NCBI GenBank assembly: GCA_900769705.1
Contig: CAAGHP010000016.1
Coordinates: 1 to 64,000 of the forward strand
From: Alphaproteobacteria bacterium
Lineage (GTDB): Bacteria; Pseudomonadota; Alphaproteobacteria; RF32; CAG-239
DNA: 64,000 bases
Direction: 5' to 3'
Shown: one piece after another, positions 56,621 to 64,000 of the stretch
How positions within the stretch are numbered: position 1 is the stretch's first letter
How the letters are laid out: every line of letters starts with the position of its first letter
Position numbers and translations under genes: made by a program
The notes under the pieces: model-generated
Told to the model about the DNA's origin: nothing
The model's input: the letters and a program-made list of their open reading frames with translations, nothing else
Database searches by the model: none

Positions 56621-58381
56621 ATGGAAGATAAAAAAATATCTTTAGGCGGAAATATTTGGAAATTGGCAGCTGTGGACGACGGTTTGGCCGATAGAATGGC
56701 TTTGGCCTATAACCTGCCTAACTTTTTGGCTCGTTTATTGTGTGTGCGGGAAGTGGCTTTTAATGAGGTGAATAATTTTATTAACCCCAAGGTGCAGAAT
56801 CTGATGCCGGATCCGTATGTGCTTAAAGATATGAAAAAAGCGGCCGAACGTGTGGCGCAGGCAATACTGAATAATGAAAAAATCGCGATTATCGGCGATT
56901 ATGATGTGGACGGCGCGACGTCAACTTCGGAACTGACCAGATTTTTTAGAGCCGTCGGAATAAAACCGCAAATCCATATTCCAAGCCGTGAAGAAGGGTA
57001 TGGACCGAGCGATTTGGCCTTCAACGAATTTAAAGAAACCGAAACAAAACTGGTTATTACCATAGATTGCGGCACAACCGCTTTTGATGTTTTGAACAGA
57101 GCTGCGGAAAACGGGTTTGAAATAATAGTTATCGACCACCACGAAGCAGAAGCAAAATTGCCGGCAGTTTTTGCAGTGATAAATCCCAAAAGATTAGATG
57201 AAGACAATCAATATCCGTATTTGGCTTATATGTCGGCAGTGGGCGTAGGTTTTATGTTTTTGGTTGCCCTAAATCGCGTGCTGCGCAATAAAGGATTTTA
57301 TCAAAACCGTCAAACACCGGATTTGATGAGTTTATTGGATTTGGTGGCATTGGGAACGGTGTGCGACGTTGTGCCTTTACTTGGATTAAATCGGGCTTAT
57401 GTGCGGCAAGGGCTGAAAGTGATGGCTCAACAGCACAATATGGGATTGAAAAGCCTACTGAAAGTTTCGGGCGTAGATAGTGCGCCGAGTGCGTATCATC
57501 TAGGGTTTGTCTTGGGACCGCGTATCAATGCCTGCGGGCGGGTAGGCGATGCATCTTTGGGCAGCCGTCTGCTTTGCACCGAAAATGAAACGGAAGCGCA
57601 AATGCTGTCAGAAAAGTTTAATGCATTTAATGCTGAGCGCAAAGATATAGAAAATTATGTGCTGCTGCAAGCCATAGAACAGGTTGAGGGAAAAGTTCAG
57701 GAATATCCCATCGCTTTTGCCTGCGGCGATGACTGGCATCAGGGAGTAATCGGCATTGTAGCCGGAAAATTGAAAGAACGCTATAATGTTCCGGCGTTTG
57801 TGATGTCGATTGAACCGGATGAAGTTAAAGGCTCGGCGCGTTCAATTGAAGGCATAGATTTGGGCGCATTGATTATTGCCGCTAAGGAAAAAGGCGTAAT
57901 AACCGGCGGTGGCGGGCATATTATGGCGGCTGGTTTTTCGCTGAAAACAGAACAGATACCGGAATTTAAAAAATTTGTCGGAGAATATGTGGAAAAGCAA
58001 TTAGGCAAAGAAAAAATCATTCCGGAAATAAAAATAGATTTGGCTTTGTCTTTGCAGGGTGTAACCGAAGAATTTGCCGATGGTTTGGCTAAGCTGGAAC
58101 CTTATGGCGCCGGAAATCCGGAACCGGTTATTTTGCTGAAAAACGTAAATATCGGCAGAGCGCGTTTAGTAGGCAGCGGTCATGTCAGCTGTTTTTTAGG
58201 CTCGCCGTACGGAGGAAGTCTTAAAGCTATTGCATTCAGAGCGGCAGATAATGAAATCGGCAGTGCAATGCTGAACGGCAACGGCGAACTGTTTGATGTG
58301 GTCGGACAGATAAAAACTGATGTTTGGCAAGGACGCAAAACAATTCAGATGATTATTAACGATATAAAAAGAGTTGGATAA
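56621..58381 (+). CDS. recJ: Single-strand-specific exonuclease RecJ
   Basis: The 586-residue 5'-3' exonuclease has the DHH motifs IIGDYDVDGATSTSE, VITIDCGT, VIDHHEAE, and DHHA1 region with HQGVIGIVAGKLKERY and ITGGGGHIMAAGF. It acts in recombination and mismatch repair. It overlaps the DUF502 gene by one base. Length is typical. Confidence 0.96.
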   Translation: MEDKKISLGGNIWKLAAVDDGLADRMALAYNLPNFLARLLCVREVAFNEVNNFINPKVQNLMPDPYVLKDMKKAAERVAQAILNNEKIAIIGDYDVDGATSTSELTRFFRAVGIKPQIHIPSREEGYGPSDLAFNEFKETETKLVITIDCGTTAFDVLNRAAENGFEIIVIDHHEAEAKLPAVFAVINPKRLDEDNQYPYLAYMSAVGVGFMFLVALNRVLRNKGFYQNRQTPDLMSLLDLVALGTVCDVVPLLGLNRAYVRQGLKVMAQQHNMGLKSLLKVSGVDSAPSAYHLGFVLGPRINACGRVGDASLGSRLLCTENETEAQMLSEKFNAFNAERKDIENYVLLQAIEQVEGKVQEYPIAFACGDDWHQGVIGIVAGKLKERYNVPAFVMSIEPDEVKGSARSIEGIDLGALIIAAKEKGVITGGGGHIMAAGFSLKTEQIPEFKKFVGEYVEKQLGKEKIIPEIKIDLALSLQGVTEEFADGLAKLEPYGAGNPEPVILLKNVNIGRARLVGSGHVSCFLGSPYGGSLKAIAFRAADNEIGSAMLNGNGELFDVVGQIKTDVWQGRKTIQMIINDIKRVG

Positions 58382-59046
58382 TGAAAGAGGAAAAAATTGA
58401 AGAAGCCTCACGCAAAGTGAGCAGTAAAATAAAAAGCTATTTTTTTACAGGCATTGTGGTAACGGCGCCGGTAGCAATTACGGTATATATGTCATATCAT
58501 CTTTTGATATGGATTAACGATGTTACCAGCCGTTTGGTTCCAAAACAGTGGACAATCGGCGATTTTGTGCCGTATGCAGTGCCGGGGGCAGGGTTGGTGT
58601 TGCTGATAGTGGCGATGATTATTATCGGTATGCTTACAACCGGCTATGTCGGAAAGTTTTTTGTGCGTTTATGGGAAGCTTTGGTTCGTAAAATGCCGAT
58701 TGTATCCAGCATTTATTCGCTGATGAAACAGATTTTTGAAACATTTTTATCGCAGAAAACCCGTTCATTCAGCGAAGTGGTTTTGGTGGAATATCCGCGC
58801 AAAGGACTGTGGACAATCGCTTTTGTAAGCAAAGACGAAACCGGAGGCGAGGTTGATACCAAAATCAAAAACAAAACAATCAGTATTTTTGTACCGACTA
58901 CACCGAACCCGACTTCCGGCTTTTTGATTTTTGTACCGGAAAATGATGTGGTTAAGTTGGATATGAGTGTTGAAGAAGGTATAAAATATGTTATATCGTG
59001 CGGTATAGTCGCACCGACAGAATTAGAAGATAGGATAAAAGAATAA
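58381..59046 (+). CDS. DUF502 membrane protein
   Basis: The 221-residue protein has two transmembrane helices (about 20-42 and 62-86) and family segments FFTGIVVTAPVAITVY, PIVSSIYSLMKQIFETF, FVPTTPNPTSGFLIFVP and MSVEEGIKYVISCGI. The function is unknown; the family is common in Alphaproteobacteria, often next to recG or other repair genes. It overlaps recJ and pagP by one base each. Confidence 0.92.
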   Translation: MKEEKIEEASRKVSSKIKSYFFTGIVVTAPVAITVYMSYHLLIWINDVTSRLVPKQWTIGDFVPYAVPGAGLVLLIVAMIIIGMLTTGYVGKFFVRLWEALVRKMPIVSSIYSLMKQIFETFLSQKTRSFSEVVLVEYPRKGLWTIAFVSKDETGGEVDTKIKNKTISIFVPTTPNPTSGFLIFVPENDVVKLDMSVEEGIKYVISCGIVAPTELEDRIKE

Positions 59047-59591
59047 TGAAAAAAACAGGACTACTGCTTGCTTTGCTGCTTTTGAGCGTTAAACCTGCCG
59101 CAGCTGGGACTTTGGCTGAATGGGGAAAATTTTTGGCAGAAGATATAAAAGATATCAGATGTCAGCATAATTATGATGTTTATTTGCCATTTTATGCTTG
59201 GCACAACCGTTTAGCGTACGATCAAGAGCATATTGATAAATATAATGAAAACGCCTGGGGTTTTGGTTTGGGCATTTCACATACCAATGACGAGCACACT
59301 TGGTCTGGTTTATATGCTATGGGCTTTAAGGATTCCAATTCTTATTTGGAAACATATTTCGGCTATGCCCGACAATGGAATTGGACCGCGGGAGATGAAA
59401 ATCAATGGAGCGCCGGAATCGGCTACACTTTGGGTTTAACCCAACGCCACGAGTATGCTTATATTCCTGTGCCGCTGCCTCTGCCTTTGTTTGGTGTCGG
59501 CTATCGCAATGTTAATCTGCAGGCAGCGTATGTGCCGGGGATTAAAAATGACGGCAACGTTTTGTTTGTGTTCACTCGTTTTAGTTTTTAG
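59046..59591 (+). CDS. pagP: Lipid A palmitoyltransferase PagP
   Basis: The 181-residue protein has a signal peptide (1-20) and then the PagP pattern: YDVYLPFYAWHNRLAYD with His53, YNENAWGFGLG, LYAMGFKDSNS with Asp96 and Ser97, and GIGYTLGLTQR. The C-terminal strand ends in Phe (VFTRFSF), fitting an outer-membrane barrel. PagP moves palmitate from phospholipid to lipid A, reducing recognition and permeability. The gene lies between DUF502 (overlap) and kdsA, both envelope related. It is best known from Gammaproteobacteria. Confidence 0.93.
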   Translation: MKKTGLLLALLLLSVKPAAAGTLAEWGKFLAEDIKDIRCQHNYDVYLPFYAWHNRLAYDQEHIDKYNENAWGFGLGISHTNDEHTWSGLYAMGFKDSNSYLETYFGYARQWNWTAGDENQWSAGIGYTLGLTQRHEYAYIPVPLPLPLFGVGYRNVNLQAAYVPGIKNDGNVLFVFTRFSF

Positions 59592-59612
59592 TTTGTTGTA
59601 AGGAGCAAAATT

Positions 59613-60458
59613 ATGGAACAGAAAGTTATAAAAGTCGGTAAGGTTGAAATCGGCAATAAACTGCCTCTGGCAATTATTGCCGGCCCGTGTCAAATCGAAA
59701 GTCGCCAGCATGCAATTTTTATTGCCGGTAAAATGGTGGAAATTGCTGAAAAACTCGGTGTTCCATATATTTTTAAGGCTTCTTTCGATAAAGCCAATCG
59801 TACTTCAATTAACAGTGCGCGCGGTGTTGGATTGGAAGAAGGCATGCGTACTTTTGAAGAAATCCGCAAATTATATCCTGATTTGCCGCTTTTGACCGAT
59901 ATTCATGAACGCGAGCAATGTTCGATTGTCGCTCAATATGTAGATATGCTGCAAATTCCGGCGTTTTTATGCCGCCAGACTGATTTGGTGGTGGCTGCGG
60001 CAAAAACCGGTAAAGTGGTTAATATTAAAAAAGGTCAATTTTTGGCACCGTGGGATGTAAAAAACATTGTAAAAAAAGTTGAAGATTCCGGCAACTTTAA
60101 TATTTGCGTGACCGAGCGCGGCACCAGTTTCGGCTATAACACTTTGGTAACAGATATGCGTGCATTTCCGCAAATTGCCAAAGATTGCGGATATCCGCTT
60201 ATTTTTGACGCTACTCATTCGGTTCAGCAGCCGGGAGGTCTTGGCGGCTGTACCGGAGGTCAGCGTGAGTTTGCTCCGGTTTTGGCGCGTGCGGCGGTGG
60301 CAGTGGGTGTAGCTGCCGTATTTATTGAAACGCATGAAAATCCGGAAAAGGCTTTGTCTGACGGGCCAAACTCTATTTATCTGTCGGATATGGAAAGAGT
60401 TATCAGCGAGTTGATGGCGTTTGATAAGGTTAATAAATCTATAATTCATGAGTATTAA
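59613..60458 (+). CDS. kdsA: 3-deoxy-8-phosphooctulonate synthase
   Basis: KdsA condenses arabinose-5-phosphate with phosphoenolpyruvate to make KDO-8-phosphate for the LPS core. The 281-residue protein has IAGPCQIESRQHA, FKASFDKANRTS, LLTDIHEREQCS, LQIPAFLCRQTDLVVAAAK, KGQFLAPWDV and TERGTSFGYNTLVTDMR. The Asn in KANRT and GGCTGGQRE suggest the usual class; the metal dependence is not judged. AAGGAG precedes ATG 59613. Confidence 0.96.
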   Translation: MEQKVIKVGKVEIGNKLPLAIIAGPCQIESRQHAIFIAGKMVEIAEKLGVPYIFKASFDKANRTSINSARGVGLEEGMRTFEEIRKLYPDLPLLTDIHEREQCSIVAQYVDMLQIPAFLCRQTDLVVAAAKTGKVVNIKKGQFLAPWDVKNIVKKVEDSGNFNICVTERGTSFGYNTLVTDMRAFPQIAKDCGYPLIFDATHSVQQPGGLGGCTGGQREFAPVLARAAVAVGVAAVFIETHENPEKALSDGPNSIYLSDMERVISELMAFDKVNKSIIHEY

Positions 60459-60464
60459 GCTAAA

Positions 60465-61199
60465 ATGCAGTTCAGCGGCGAAGGATATATTATAAAGCTG
60501 AAAAATCACGGTGAAAAGTCGATGATTGCTACTTTAGTATGTCCTGAACACGGCAAAATTGTCGGCTTTATTAACGGAGCGCACAGCAAACGCGGCTTGG
60601 GTATTTATCAGCTTGGCAACTATATTTCTTTTAATGCTTATGCGCGGGTTGAAGAAAATATGCTAAGTCTGAAAGGCGTGGAACTGATGGAAGCGCATAC
60701 GGCGGATTTTATGCTGGATACCGATAAAATCGGCGCGCTTTCTTCGCTTTGCCGGCTGTTGGATGTCTGTGTAGCCGAAAATGATAATTTAGGCAGTTTT
60801 TACAAAGTGATAAAAGATTTTTTTCAGCATATTCATGAGGATAATTGGCTGGTATATTATTCATTTTTTGAATATTATCTGCTGGATTTTTTAGGTGTTG
60901 GGCTGGATGTGAGCGAATGCGCTGTAACCGGCAAAACCAATGATTTATCATACATATCTCCAAAAACAGGATGCGCCGTGTGCACAAAAGTCGGAGAGCC
61001 TTATAAGGACAAGCTCTATGCTTATCCGCACTATATTGTAGATAAAAACTACCGTCCGCAGCGTGCCGAAGTGGCAGATTTACTGGCAATGACCGGAGGA
61101 TTTTTGACAAAAAATTTTTTAGCCGGACATAACTTGCAATTACCGGAAAAACGTGCTAATTTGCTGAACAGTGTTAAAAAATATCAGATGAAAATGTAG
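60465..61199 (+). CDS. recO: DNA repair protein RecO
   Basis: The 244-residue protein has the N-terminal OB fold (IIKLKNHGEKSMIATLVCPEHGKIVGF) in parts, a helical middle and a small Cys cluster (Cys at ECAVTG and GCAVCTK) typical of RecO. It loads RecA with RecF/RecR and anneals single strands. It starts six bases after kdsA with only a weak ribosome-binding site, so coupling is likely, and lies seven bases before parC. Confidence 0.92.
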   Translation: MQFSGEGYIIKLKNHGEKSMIATLVCPEHGKIVGFINGAHSKRGLGIYQLGNYISFNAYARVEENMLSLKGVELMEAHTADFMLDTDKIGALSSLCRLLDVCVAENDNLGSFYKVIKDFFQHIHEDNWLVYYSFFEYYLLDFLGVGLDVSECAVTGKTNDLSYISPKTGCAVCTKVGEPYKDKLYAYPHYIVDKNYRPQRAEVADLLAMTGGFLTKNFLAGHNLQLPEKRANLLNSVKKYQMKM

Positions 61200-61206
61200 G
61201 TGAAAA

Positions 61207-63426
61207 ATGGTTGAAGAAAATGCCAAAATAAAAGATGTGCAATTGGGCGAGGAACTTAGCAAACGCTATTTGTCGTATGCCATGTCAACCATTGTTTCGC
61301 GTTCGTTGCCTGATGTGCGCGATGGTTTGAAGCCTGTGCATCGCCGTTTGATGTATGCAATGAGGCAACTGCACTTAGACCCGAAAAACGGCTTTAAGAA
61401 ATGCGCACGTGTAGTCGGCGACGTTATCGGTAAATATCACCCGCACGGCGATACGGCGGTTTACGGCGCAATGGTGCGTTTGGCGCAGGATTTCTCGGTG
61501 CGCTATCCGTTGGTCGACGGGCAGGGCAATTTTGGCAATATTGATGGCGACGGCGCAGCGGCTATGCGTTATACCGAAGCTCGTTTGACAGAGTTTGCCA
61601 TGGATTTGATGGACGGTTTAAACGATGATGCCGTCGATTTTATGGATACGTATGACGGCGAAGACAGCGAACCGGTTGTGATGCCGGCGATGGTACCAAA
61701 CTTGCTGTGCAACGGTTCTATGGGTATTGCTGTGGGTATGGCAACCAACATCCCTCCGCATAATTTGAGTGAAATAAGCGATGCTTTGCTGTATCTTATA
61801 GAAAATCCTGATTGTGACGATGAACCGTTGGTGCGCCGTTTAAAAGGCCCTGACTTTCCGACCGGAGGAGTGATTGTTGATTCGTTTGACACTATTTTGA
61901 ATAATTATAAACAAGGCAAGGGAAGTTTTCGTATCCGCGCCAAGTGGACAACCGAAGATTTGGGGCACGGACAGTATCAAATTGTAGTAACAGAGATTCC
62001 GTATCAGGTAATTAAGTCCAAATTGATTGAAAAAATTGCTGAACTGCTGCTAAATAAAAAACTGCCTTTTTTAAGCGATGTGCGCGATGAATCGGCGCAA
62101 GACGTGCGTATTGTGCTGGAACCTAAAAACCGCACGGTTGACGCCGCTATGCTGATGGAGCAATTATTCCGCCAAACCGATTTGGAAGCTAAATTCAATA
62201 TGAATATGAACGTGTTGGATTTAGACTGTGTGCCGAGAGTTATGAGCATCAAAGAAGTACTGCATGATTATTTGGTGCACCGCAATGATGTTTTGCTGCG
62301 TAAAATTAAGTTCCGTTTGAGTAAAATCAATGCGCGTTTGGAAATTTTGGAAGGCTATTTGACCGCTTATTTGAATTTGGATGAAATTATCCGTATAATT
62401 CGTGAAGAAGACGAGCCGAAAAAAGTGATGATGGCAGAATTTAAGCTGACAGATAATCAAGCTGAAGCTATTTTGAATATGAAACTGCGTAACTTGCGCA
62501 AGCTTGATGAAGAACAGATTAACGCCGAACATTCGGATTTGCTGGAAGAAAAGGCCAAATTGGAAATTTTGCATGACGATGAATCGCAGCGCTGGAAGGC
62601 TATTGCCGAAGAAATTAAAAAGACTAAAGAAAAATACAGTAAAAAAACGGCTCTGGGCCGCCGTCGCACCGAATTTGCCGAAGCTCCGGCGGATATAGAT
62701 GTTCCGGTGGAAGCACTGATAGAAAAAGAGCCGATTACGGTTATTTTGTCGCAAAAAGGCTGGATACGCTGCATTAAAGGACATGTGGATTTGAATGACG
62801 ACTTTAAGTTCAAAGACGATGATGCTTTGCTGTATGCTATACATGCTCAGACTACCGATAAAATTGTGTTGCTGGATAATAAGGGTAAATTCTTTAATGT
62901 CGCAGCAAAAGATATTCCTAGCGGTCGCGGTTTCGGACAGCCGGTGCGTCTGATGATAGATTTAGCCAATAATGATGAAGTTATTTCTATGTTTGTTTAT
63001 GAGCAGGGAGTAAATTATTTGATTGCTTCTGATAAGGGGTACGGATTTATTGTGGACGAAAATCATCTGTTGGCACAAACCCGCAGCGGACGTAAAATTA
63101 TGAACGTGGCTGACGGCGAAAATATGAAATTCTGCTTGCCAATGACCGGCGATTATGTGGCTGTAGTTGGTGAAAACCGCCGCTTATTGGTGTTTAAGGC
63201 CGAAGAAATTCCGACTATGGCGCGCGGTCATGGCGTATTGCTGCAAAAGTTTAAGGACGGCAATATTTCCGATATTCAAATTTTCAAAGGCGAAGACGGC
63301 TTCAGTTATAACCGCGCCGGCGGAATTAGTACTGAAAAAGAGCTTATCGGCTGGCTGGGGCATCGGGCACAAATCGGTAAAGTTGTGCCTTTCGGCTTCC
63401 CTAAGAGCAATAAATTTCTAAAATAA
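61207..63426 (+). CDS. parC: DNA topoisomerase IV subunit A
   Basis: The 739-residue protein starts with the GyrA/ParC winged helix: LSYAMSTIVSRSLPDVRDGL, KYHPHGDTAVYGAMVRLAQ and MRYTEARL with the catalytic Tyr122. The C-terminal domain is short, with no full GyrA box set, so ParC is favoured over GyrA. It decatenates chromosomes with ParE. At the quinolone-determining region the pair is Thr83 and Gly87 instead of Ser and an acidic residue. AGGTG precedes ATG 61207. A strong terminator follows. Confidence 0.94.
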   Translation: MVEENAKIKDVQLGEELSKRYLSYAMSTIVSRSLPDVRDGLKPVHRRLMYAMRQLHLDPKNGFKKCARVVGDVIGKYHPHGDTAVYGAMVRLAQDFSVRYPLVDGQGNFGNIDGDGAAAMRYTEARLTEFAMDLMDGLNDDAVDFMDTYDGEDSEPVVMPAMVPNLLCNGSMGIAVGMATNIPPHNLSEISDALLYLIENPDCDDEPLVRRLKGPDFPTGGVIVDSFDTILNNYKQGKGSFRIRAKWTTEDLGHGQYQIVVTEIPYQVIKSKLIEKIAELLLNKKLPFLSDVRDESAQDVRIVLEPKNRTVDAAMLMEQLFRQTDLEAKFNMNMNVLDLDCVPRVMSIKEVLHDYLVHRNDVLLRKIKFRLSKINARLEILEGYLTAYLNLDEIIRIIREEDEPKKVMMAEFKLTDNQAEAILNMKLRNLRKLDEEQINAEHSDLLEEKAKLEILHDDESQRWKAIAEEIKKTKEKYSKKTALGRRRTEFAEAPADIDVPVEALIEKEPITVILSQKGWIRCIKGHVDLNDDFKFKDDDALLYAIHAQTTDKIVLLDNKGKFFNVAAKDIPSGRGFGQPVRLMIDLANNDEVISMFVYEQGVNYLIASDKGYGFIVDENHLLAQTRSGRKIMNVADGENMKFCLPMTGDYVAVVGENRRLLVFKAEEIPTMARGHGVLLQKFKDGNISDIQIFKGEDGFSYNRAGGISTEKELIGWLGHRAQIGKVVPFGFPKSNKFLK

Positions 63427-63428
63427 TC

Positions 63429-63464
63429 AAAAAAAAATCTGCGTTGATTCGCAGATTTTTTTTT
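63429..63464. terminator. Terminator of parC
   Basis: AAAAAAAATCTGCG and CGCAGATTTTTTTT form a perfect stem around TTGATT, three bases after the parC stop. Confidence 0.9.
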
Positions 63465-63478
63465 ACGCTAATTTAAAC

Positions 63479-63507
63479 TTGACAAAAACAATCAATCTCG
63501 CTACTTT
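63479..63507 (+). promoter_or_regulatory. Promoter of the last gene
   Basis: TTGACA (63479-63484), 17 bases and TACTTT. Overlapping AT-rich boxes further on (TATAAT at 63514) make the exact -10 uncertain. Confidence 0.55.
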
Positions 63508-63550
63508 ATAAAATATAATTTATATTATTAACTTTTATATTTTTGTTTTA

Positions 63551-64000
63551 TGGGACAGTTATCTAAATTTGCGACGCCTATGCCTTTGGTATATGCTCAT
63601 GGCGACAATCTTTCGATTGTTTCGGAATTGGATTTGTCAAATAAGGACAGTCTGATTGGTATTAAACTGGACAGATTTACATTGTCTTTAACGCAGGATT
63701 TGGTTTCTTGGTATAACGCCTATTGGCTGATTGAGCAGAATTGTTTGCTGCACAAAACTCCGCGTTTGCCTGATGAAACAGACTGCTACAATATGATGCG
63801 CGATGTCGATAGAATCAATGCTACATTGCAAATTTTGAAAGAGCAGGGTATTCGTGCTGATTTGCTGGATGTGGAAGGTATTTATTGGCTGCGTACAGAG
63901 TATTCGCGTGTTAAGTCATTTGCTTATATGATGAAAGAGCGTCTGAAGACACTGCGTGAAAAGTTTGATGATAATTCTTGCTGGGCCAGAATGATTTGGT
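63551..64000 (+). CDS. Orphan protein, 3' end outside window
   Basis: An open frame of 150 codons starts at ATG 63551 (MGQLSKFATPMPLVYAHGDN) and runs off the edge. It is hydrophilic and helical (VDRINATLQILKEQGIRADL), with no signal peptide or recognised motif. The leader carries TATTATTAACTTTTA (63523-63537) and no Shine-Dalgarno sequence, like the orphans at 8858, 9927 and 45841. Confidence 0.75.

Overview
The window looks like a stretch of chromosome from a low-GC, gram-negative, probably host- or gut-associated alphaproteobacterium. GapR (DUF2312), a nucleoid protein nearly confined to Alphaproteobacteria, is present. So are the DUF177-rpmF-plsX-fabH cluster, YqgE, BamE, DUF502, PagP and KdsA, which imply an outer membrane with LPS. 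Three prepilins carry a GRSMIEMLGVL core that I associate from memory with uncultured RF32-type gut alphaproteobacteria. The genus-level placement is inference.

Layout. 1-5091 (-): most of a giant autotransporter (signal peptide, ankyrin-like segment, hydrophobic segment, Cys-rich region, beta-helical passenger, start of the barrel). 5.4-7.6 kb: an arginine decarboxylase/antiporter pair like chlamydial aaxBC. 7.7-10.7 kb: esterase, small orphan genes, a WG-repeat lipoprotein and tRNA-Ala(CGC). 10.8-13.7 kb (-): DUF177-rpmF-plsX-fabH. 13.8-19.9 kb: bamE, an FtsK-like motor, yqgE, a DsbD-type reductase and a GH24 lysozyme. 20-24 kb: opgG-orf-opgH. 24-28.6 kb: maltokinase-like gene divergent from malQ, then a DUF4186 gene. 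28.6-36.5 kb: M3 oligopeptidase, TrpF-like protein, prepilin 1, dxs, DUF3137 and a glutamine amidotransferase. 37.7-43.4 kb: rpmI-rplT-pheS-pheT-proS. 43.4-55.9 kb is the accessory part: hairpin repeats, two more prepilins with structured leaders, orphan membrane and cytoplasmic proteins, gapR, pyk and a Panacea-type toxin-antitoxin candidate. 56-63.4 kb: OmpA-like lipoprotein, recJ-DUF502-pagP-kdsA-recO-parC. A partial orphan gene runs off the right edge.

Most striking signals. (1) All three prepilin genes are preceded by a long structured leader ending in an intrinsic terminator. The leaders at 31.5 kb and 54.2 kb are homologous, and compensatory changes support a pseudoknotted RNA. The one at 44.7 kb is different but shows P1/antiterminator/terminator overlaps. 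They look like riboswitches or attenuators controlling surface filament subunits. (2) In two of the prepilins a palindromic repeat, resembling Rickettsia palindromic elements, sits in frame inside the cleavable leader peptide; a decayed copy lies upstream of aaxB. (3) Several orphan genes share a Shine-Dalgarno-less 5' leader with the motif TATTATTAACTTTTA. (4) dxs has a MerR-type 19-bp-spacer promoter. (5) Variable-stem hairpins with a GTGTAC core follow directly on stop codons in two intergenic regions.

All functional names come from reading protein sequence and motif recall; no database search was run.
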